DNA from: JARRNO01 sp037384885
GTDB lineage: Bacteria > Acidobacteriota > UBA4820 > DSQY01
Assembly (NCBI GenBank): GCA_037384885.1
Contig: JARRNO010000173.1
Span: forward strand, 1-8,888
Reading direction: 5' to 3'
DNA: 8,888 nucleotides
Part shown: one piece after another, positions 5,762 to 8,888 of the stretch
Position numbering within the stretch: position 1 is the first letter of the stretch
How the letters are laid out: each line of letters opens with the position of its first letter
The notes under the pieces: generated by a model
Seen by the model: only the letters and a program-made list of their open reading frames with translations
Databases searched by the model: none
What the model was told of the DNA's origin: nothing
Made by a program: the position numbers and the translations under genes

Positions 5762-6163
5762 GACGGCGGCGCGGCAAGTGAATCGGGAGCAGTAGGTGAG
5801 GGAATTCCTTCGCAAGTAAGGATTTGAAAGGCTTACCGTTGTGGGGATCGCCCCTCATTGACTTTCCCGCTCGAATACCAGCTCCTGACGATTAACGGTT
5901 GACTGCGCGCCAGCGCATCCTTGGACGTCTACCATATTCCCTTTCCCTGGCTGTGAAGCAGCCGGCTTCCCGGCCACATCAGCGGCCGTCGGCCGGCAGA
6001 CGTCCCGCGCGGGTGCAGGTTCAACGCATGGGCCACACCTTGGGTTCGGGACATAGGGAACACTTTTCCTTGCCAGCCGCCCACTTTGGGGCGTTTGGCC
6101 CCGGAATCCATCGCTTTCCCAACTGGGGCATATGCTCCATTCCGGGATGCCGCGTGGAATCTC
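5762..6163. other. Noncoding stretch after the TauE/SafE gene
   Basis: About 400 bp with no gene that I can support. Small inverted repeats are present: TCCTT/AAGGA near 5807-5823, GGGG-ATCG-CCCC (5843-5854), the palindrome CCCGCGCGGG (6004-6013) and GGGGC-GTTTG-GCCCC (6088-6102). None is followed by a T-run, so no clear terminator for the permease was found. The open frames here read as low-complexity Pro/Arg/Gly sequence. Confidence 0.5.
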
Positions 6164-6193
6164 TTGACTTACCCGACAGGCCGAGGCTATATT
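6164..6193 (+). promoter_or_regulatory. Sigma-70 promoter for the first ferredoxin gene
   Basis: TTGACT (6164-6169) and TATATT (6188-6193) are spaced by 18 bp, each 5 of 6 to consensus. Transcription would begin near 6200, giving a leader of about 48 nt that starts with a small stem CCCC-TGTTC-GGGG (6197-6209). This is the strongest promoter seen in the window. Confidence 0.75.
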
Positions 6194-6247
6194 TCTCCCC
6201 TGTTCGGGGGGCAGTTCCTCGGATGGAAAGAACTCAGGAGGTTACTT

Positions 6248-6478
6248 ATGGCTGATAAAGAACTCGCAGTACCCGAAAACGTCCCTGGTAAGTGGTACGT
6301 GGAAGACACCTGCATCGCGTGCGATTCCTGCACTTCCATCGCACCCGACCATTTCGTCTATACAGATGACGGTGAATACGCGTACGTCCACAAACAGCCC
6401 GAGAACGAGGAAGAAGAACAGGCATGCCTCGACGCGATGGAATCCTGTCCTTCGGAATCCATCAAGAACGACGGCTGA
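6248..6478 (+). CDS. Small [4Fe-4S] ferredoxin (Desulfovibrio ferredoxin I type)
   Basis: The 76-residue acidic protein has a single-cluster signature: CIACDSC (C22, C25, C28) and C67-P68 in ESCPSESI. That gives the Cx2Cx2C...CP set of mono-cluster [4Fe-4S] ferredoxins such as Desulfovibrio ferredoxin I. A fifth cysteine, C60, seven residues before the last ligand, could form a disulfide or simply be free. The glutamate run (E54-E57) gives a negative face for docking to redox partners. It is a soluble low-potential electron carrier, likely shuttling electrons from pyruvate or hydrogen oxidation. The start is certain: AGGAGG at 6236-6241 lies 6 nt before the ATG, and upstream in-frame codons lie within the promoter. 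It has its own promoter and terminator, and its closest relative is the ferredoxin encoded 357 bp downstream. Confidence 0.92.
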   Translation: MADKELAVPENVPGKWYVEDTCIACDSCTSIAPDHFVYTDDGEYAYVHKQPENEEEEQACLDAMESCPSESIKNDG

Positions 6479-6500
6479 TTCGCCGCCTGAAGGGGCCGCT

Positions 6501-6592
6501 CCGGTCTTTAGACCGGGCGAGGTCGAGCAGATTTCGACAAGGGGACGGCGGGCTTCTTATCCGCCGCACACCTCGTTGCCCCTTTATTGTTT
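6501..6592 (+). other. Structured 3' untranslated region of the first ferredoxin mRNA
   Basis: Three hairpins lie in series after the stop codon: CCGGTC-TTTA-GACCGG (6501-6516); GTCGA/TCGAC (6522-6538); and a two-level stem, CGGCGG/CCGCCG (6546-6566) enclosed by AAGGGG/CCCCTT (6539-6584), followed by the U-rich TATTGTTT. The last could act as a first, weaker terminator. A strong terminator follows at 6599. Such a folded 3' end could stabilise the message or be released as a small RNA; that part is inference. Confidence 0.5.
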
Positions 6593-6598
6593 AGGAAG

Positions 6599-6625
6599 CG
6601 CCGGGCCTAGCCGCCCGGCGTTTTT
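6599..6625 (+). terminator. Intrinsic terminator of the first ferredoxin gene
   Basis: CGCCGGGC (6599-6606) pairs perfectly with GCCCGGCG (6613-6620) across a 6-nt loop, followed directly by TTTTT. It lies about 120 nt after the ferredoxin stop codon. Confidence 0.9.
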
Positions 6626-6738
6626 ATTGCCTTCTTCCCCCCAGAGCCAAGGCATTCCCTTCCCGGAATAAAACCTTCCACCCCTCGGTTTTGACTGTGT
6701 TTACAAGGGGAGGCCGTTCTGTTCAAGCGAAACGGGCC

Positions 6739-6764
6739 CCCGGGAAAGGGCTGTCCCGGGTTTT
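6739..6764 (+). other. Terminator-like hairpin upstream of the second ferredoxin gene
   Basis: CCCGGGA (6739-6745) pairs with TCCCGGG (6754-6760) across an 8-nt loop and is followed by TTTT. It sits 70-95 nt before the ATG of the second ferredoxin and about 115 nt after the first ferredoxin's strong terminator. It could be an attenuator in a leader or a back-up terminator. Nearby stems CCGGT/ACCGG (6770-6782) and GCGCC/GGCGC (6767-6797) are mutually exclusive. Between 6626 and 6835 I see no gene and no complete promoter, although TTGACT occurs at 6691-6696. Confidence 0.45.
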
Positions 6765-6835
6765 CAGCGCCGGTACCACCGGTCATGCAGCAGGCGCCTT
6801 TCCCGAATCGGTCAGTGCCAGGGAGGCTTAGCATC

Positions 6836-7123
6836 ATGGCTGACAAGGAACTCAAGGTGGAAGAGAACACCCCCGGAAGGTGGTACGTGGACGAGAACTG
6901 CATCGCTTGTGATTCTTGCTGCGCCATCGCGCCGGATAACTTCAAGATGATGGACGATGGAAGCTACGCTTTTGTTTTCAAACAGCCCGAAAATGAGGAA
7001 GAGGAACAGGCCTGCATAGACGCCCAGGCGGCCTGCCCCGTGGAAGCCATCGGCGACGACGGCGACGAAGCAAATGCGGCGGACACAGACGAGGAGCCTG
7101 TGGACGCAGGCGGAGCGAGCTGA
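6836..7123 (+). CDS. Small [4Fe-4S] ferredoxin, paralogue with acidic C-terminal tail
   Basis: This 95-residue protein aligns without gaps to the first ferredoxin over residues 1-76. Ligands C22, C25, C28 and C67-P68 are at the same positions, as are the extra C60 and an identical KQPENEEEEQAC segment (49-60). It differs in having a sixth cysteine right after the third ligand (C29, CIACDSCC) and a 19-residue Asp/Glu/Ala-rich tail (77-95) without structure. The pair arose by tandem duplication. The role is electron transfer; the tail and added cysteine may tune partner choice or potential, which is inference. ATG at 6836 is preceded by GGGAGG (6821-6826) with 9 nt spacing. The frame is open upstream to 6785, but that extension has no family match. 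Confidence 0.92.
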   Translation: MADKELKVEENTPGRWYVDENCIACDSCCAIAPDNFKMMDDGSYAFVFKQPENEEEEQACIDAQAACPVEAIGDDGDEANAADTDEEPVDAGGAS

Positions 7124-7148
7124 CGCAGACGCATTTCAGATCCGGTTG

Positions 7149-7173
7149 GAGGGCCGAACGGCCCTCTATTTTT
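7149..7173 (+). terminator. Intrinsic terminator of the second ferredoxin gene
   Basis: GAGGGCC (7149-7155) pairs with GGCCCTC (7160-7166) across GAAC, followed by TATTTTT. It lies 25 nt after the stop codon. Confidence 0.92.
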
Positions 7174-7198
7174 GTATCCGGGCGGCTTCGCCGTGAAT

Positions 7199-7210
7199 CC
7201 TGTACTATGA
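7199..7210 (+). promoter_or_regulatory. Candidate -10 region for the exported protein gene
   Basis: CCTGTACTATGA contains TACTAT (7203-7208) and is 11 of 12 identical to the motif at 4949-4960. It lies just after the ferredoxin terminator and about 107 bp before the ATG at 7315. No clear -35 is visible. A perfect 12-bp palindrome AGGCGGCCGCCT follows at 7243-7254 in the putative leader. Confidence 0.35.
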
Positions 7211-7314
7211 TGTGCTGGCGGAACACCCGTGGGGGAAACTTGAGGCGGCCGCCTGCGTACCGTAAAATTGATCAGGTTCAGTGAGTCGAATAAAAATTGA
7301 TGAAGGAGGCCCAC

Positions 7315-8888
7315 ATGAGGCGGATTGTTGGTTCCATCCTGACAGCAGCGGTTCTTCTCTGCGCCGTATCCATCTTCGCAGCCTACCCTGCTCAGGCCCT
7401 GAGATTCGGAATCCGGGTCACGCCCCAACAGTGGGATGCTTTCGCCCAGGCCCTCGCCGCTGACCCCTCCAGCCCCGATAATCCGACCGTTGTGACCTTG
7501 TCCATCGATTCGTCCTGGGCCTCCACCCCGGACTGGCAGGCGCTCGACAAGATCGTTTCCGCCGCCGAAAAGTACCATGCCAGGCTCGAAGTCGATACCC
7601 AGCTCCCGGCCGGCCCCTCGGACAATGCCTCCCTGACCTACTTGACCCTCCTTTCAACCCATGTAGAGAAAACGGCCGACAGCCTGGGGCTCTCCCTCGA
7701 TTTCAGCACCTTCCCGCAGAAGGCCCTCGACGACCCGGCGCAGCTCGCCTTCACCCTCAAGCGTTTGATCAGCTCGCTCAGAGGGCAAAGCGACGCCAAG
7801 GTCTTTCTCGGCGATCTTACCCCCGGAATTCTCGACAAGCTGGCGCCGCTGTACCAGGGGGACTTTCGCGCATACGTGGACGGTTACATGACCAACGCCA
7901 CGAACGCCATGGGCGAGCCCGATCCAGCCGTGGAGAAGTTCGTAGAAAAGAACCATCTCGGCGCGCCTCTCTGGGTGCATCTTCCCAACCCCGGCACGCC
8001 CATCGGCGCCCAGACGCTGACCGTGGCATCCGTCTGGAAAGGAGCGATCTTTACCGACGTTCCCACCTCCCAGCCCGATAAGATCTGGCCGGCGCTCGTC
8101 TACCTTAGAAACGCCATGACGCCTGGCATGGGCGTTGGTTATACCGCACAAGCCACGGAAATCGACGACGCATCCGGCCACGAACGCGACGACATCGGGA
8201 TCATCAACCTGCTGGACGCCAACCAGATGATCCAGGGCATGTACCTGGTGGCCACGAAGGCCGGGTCCCAGCCCGGCGAGATCGACATCAAGATGCCCAC
8301 GGCGGACATCACGAATCCCAAGCGCTATCCCATGCCGGAAGGCAAGCCGCAGGACGTGGGGTACGAGGCAAACCAGCGCAAGCACACCGCCGTCTTCAAG
8401 CTTCCCTGGAAAGGTACGCCCGAACTGGTGCTCTTCGAGCGGTTGAAGACGGGAACGGTCGGTGAAGAGAAGGTCAACGTCACCACCGGATACCGGATCC
8501 CCGTGGAAGTCATCCTCGCCCGCCACCAGGCCGTGGCCCAGGCACAGGACGTCCTCCTGCGGAATTACGTGGCCGACGCCCAGGTGGACTACCATTTCAA
8601 GCTTCCCGGAGGCACGGGGAGCCTGGACGTGACCTTCCTCAACACCTTCTTCTTCCGCCAGGGCGAAGGCCCGCGGTGGGTCCAGAACCATCTGCTTCTC
8701 AACGGCGTGGAATGGCGCGGCAAGAAAATTCCGCAGCTCCCCATCATCGAGCCGGAAAAGGTCAACACGCTGCCCCTCGCCCTGACCCTCGGCCAGGACT
8801 ACGCCTACCGCTACATCAAGGACACGACCGTGGAAGGGCACAACTGCTTCGAGATAGAGTTCGTCCCCCGCGCGGGAGCCAAGGGAAG
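7315..8888 (+). CDS. Large exported protein of unknown function (C-terminus beyond the window)
   Basis: At least 524 residues, open to the window edge. The start is clear: AAGGAGG at 7303-7309 lies 5 nt before the ATG. The N-terminus is a Sec signal peptide: MRR, a hydrophobic core (I8-A23), then PAQA with likely cleavage after A28. It is not a lipoprotein, since C16 is inside the core. Residues about 30-300 alternate strand- and helix-like stretches (VVTLSIDSSW; ARLEVDTQL; KVFLGDL; PLWVHLP), which could be an alpha/beta barrel. Residues about 300-390 look beta-rich. From about 397 (VEVILARHQAVAQAQDVLLR) a second domain begins. With its NYVADAQVDYHF, LPLALTLGQDYAYRY and CFEIEFVPR segments it resembles beta-sheet proteins of the LolA type, and uncharacterised exported proteins from Acidobacteria recalled from memory. 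No enzyme motif is recognised. Probably periplasmic. The function is unknown and I assign none. Confidence 0.85.
   Translation, partial: MRRIVGSILTAAVLLCAVSIFAAYPAQALRFGIRVTPQQWDAFAQALAADPSSPDNPTVVTLSIDSSWASTPDWQALDKIVSAAEKYHARLEVDTQLPAGPSDNASLTYLTLLSTHVEKTADSLGLSLDFSTFPQKALDDPAQLAFTLKRLISSLRGQSDAKVFLGDLTPGILDKLAPLYQGDFRAYVDGYMTNATNAMGEPDPAVEKFVEKNHLGAPLWVHLPNPGTPIGAQTLTVASVWKGAIFTDVPTSQPDKIWPALVYLRNAMTPGMGVGYTAQATEIDDASGHERDDIGIINLLDANQMIQGMYLVATKAGSQPGEIDIKMPTADITNPKRYPMPEGKPQDVGYEANQRKHTAVFKLPWKGTPELVLFERLKTGTVGEEKVNVTTGYRIPVEVILARHQAVAQAQDVLLRNYVADAQVDYHFKLPGGTGSLDVTFLNTFFFRQGEGPRWVQNHLLLNGVEWRGKKIPQLPIIEPEKVNTLPLALTLGQDYAYRYIKDTTVEGHNCFEIEFVPRAGAKG

Noticed and set aside
5899..6255. 118-codon plus-strand frame before the ferredoxin
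   Set aside because: Pro/Arg-rich, spans the ferredoxin promoter and ribosome site, and has no family resemblance.
6691..6696. TTGACT as the -35 of a promoter for the second ferredoxin
   Set aside because: No acceptable -10 hexamer lies 16-18 bp downstream (CGTTCT-like). The TTACAA nearby has no -35 of its own, so I did not call a promoter.
7268..7296. TTGATC-17-TAAAAA as promoter of the exported protein gene
   Set aside because: Transcription would begin at about 7303, within the ribosome-binding site, leaving no usable leader.
7654..8841. 395-codon open frame antisense to the exported protein gene
   Set aside because: Rich in Gly/Val/His/Asp with no recognisable motif, as expected from the complement of GC-biased codons. 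The plus frame has a signal peptide and ribosome site.
1..8888. CRISPR arrays, tRNA or rRNA genes, transposases, phage or toxin-antitoxin genes
   Set aside because: No spaced direct repeats, cloverleaf with T-loop GTTCRANNC, or hallmark proteins were seen on either strand by eye.

Overview
The window looks like chromosomal DNA from a high-GC, Gram-negative anaerobe, most likely a Desulfobacterota sulfate reducer or syntroph of the Syntrophobacter type. This is inferred from gene content, not from a marker gene: an LpxH-like lipid A enzyme, two small Desulfovibrio-ferredoxin-I-type [4Fe-4S] ferredoxins, an NtrC-family regulator, TauE/SafE-DUF1634 transporter genes and a stand-alone MshEN (GspE N-terminal) protein.

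Layout. 1-197 (minus): 5' part of pyrR, running off the window. 357-1118 (plus): LpxH-like metallophosphoesterase, divergent from pyrR. 1337-1960 (plus): MshEN-domain protein with a C-terminal coiled coil. A minus-strand cluster follows, transcribed 4467 to 1914: a TauE/SafE permease lacking its N-terminal half, a three-helix DUF1634 protein, and an NtrC-type sigma-54 activator whose 3' end overlaps the MshEN gene by 47 bp tail to tail. 4468-5011 is a 544-bp divergent spacer. It holds a good minus-strand sigma-70 promoter with a perfect palindrome in its spacer, and two arrays of a degenerate octamer facing each other in inverted orientation. 5012-5761 (plus): a full-length TauE/SafE permease. 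5762-6247: noncoding, ending in a clear sigma-70 promoter. 6248-6478 and 6836-7123 (plus): paralogous ferredoxins, each followed by an intrinsic terminator, so probably separate transcripts. 7315-8888 (plus): a large exported protein of unknown function, cut by the window end.

How the genes may work together. TauE/SafE proteins export or import small anions such as sulfite, sulfoacetate or thiosulfate, and DUF1634 proteins commonly accompany them. With the sigma-54 activator downstream, the minus cluster could be a regulated anion-transport unit, but its permease is half-size and the intact permease lies on the opposite strand. The ferredoxins are low-potential electron carriers. I see no CRISPR array, transposase, phage gene or tRNA/rRNA. 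The parts most worth a second look are the 4.4-5.0 kb spacer with the truncated permease, the structured RNA around the ferredoxins, and the exported unknown protein.
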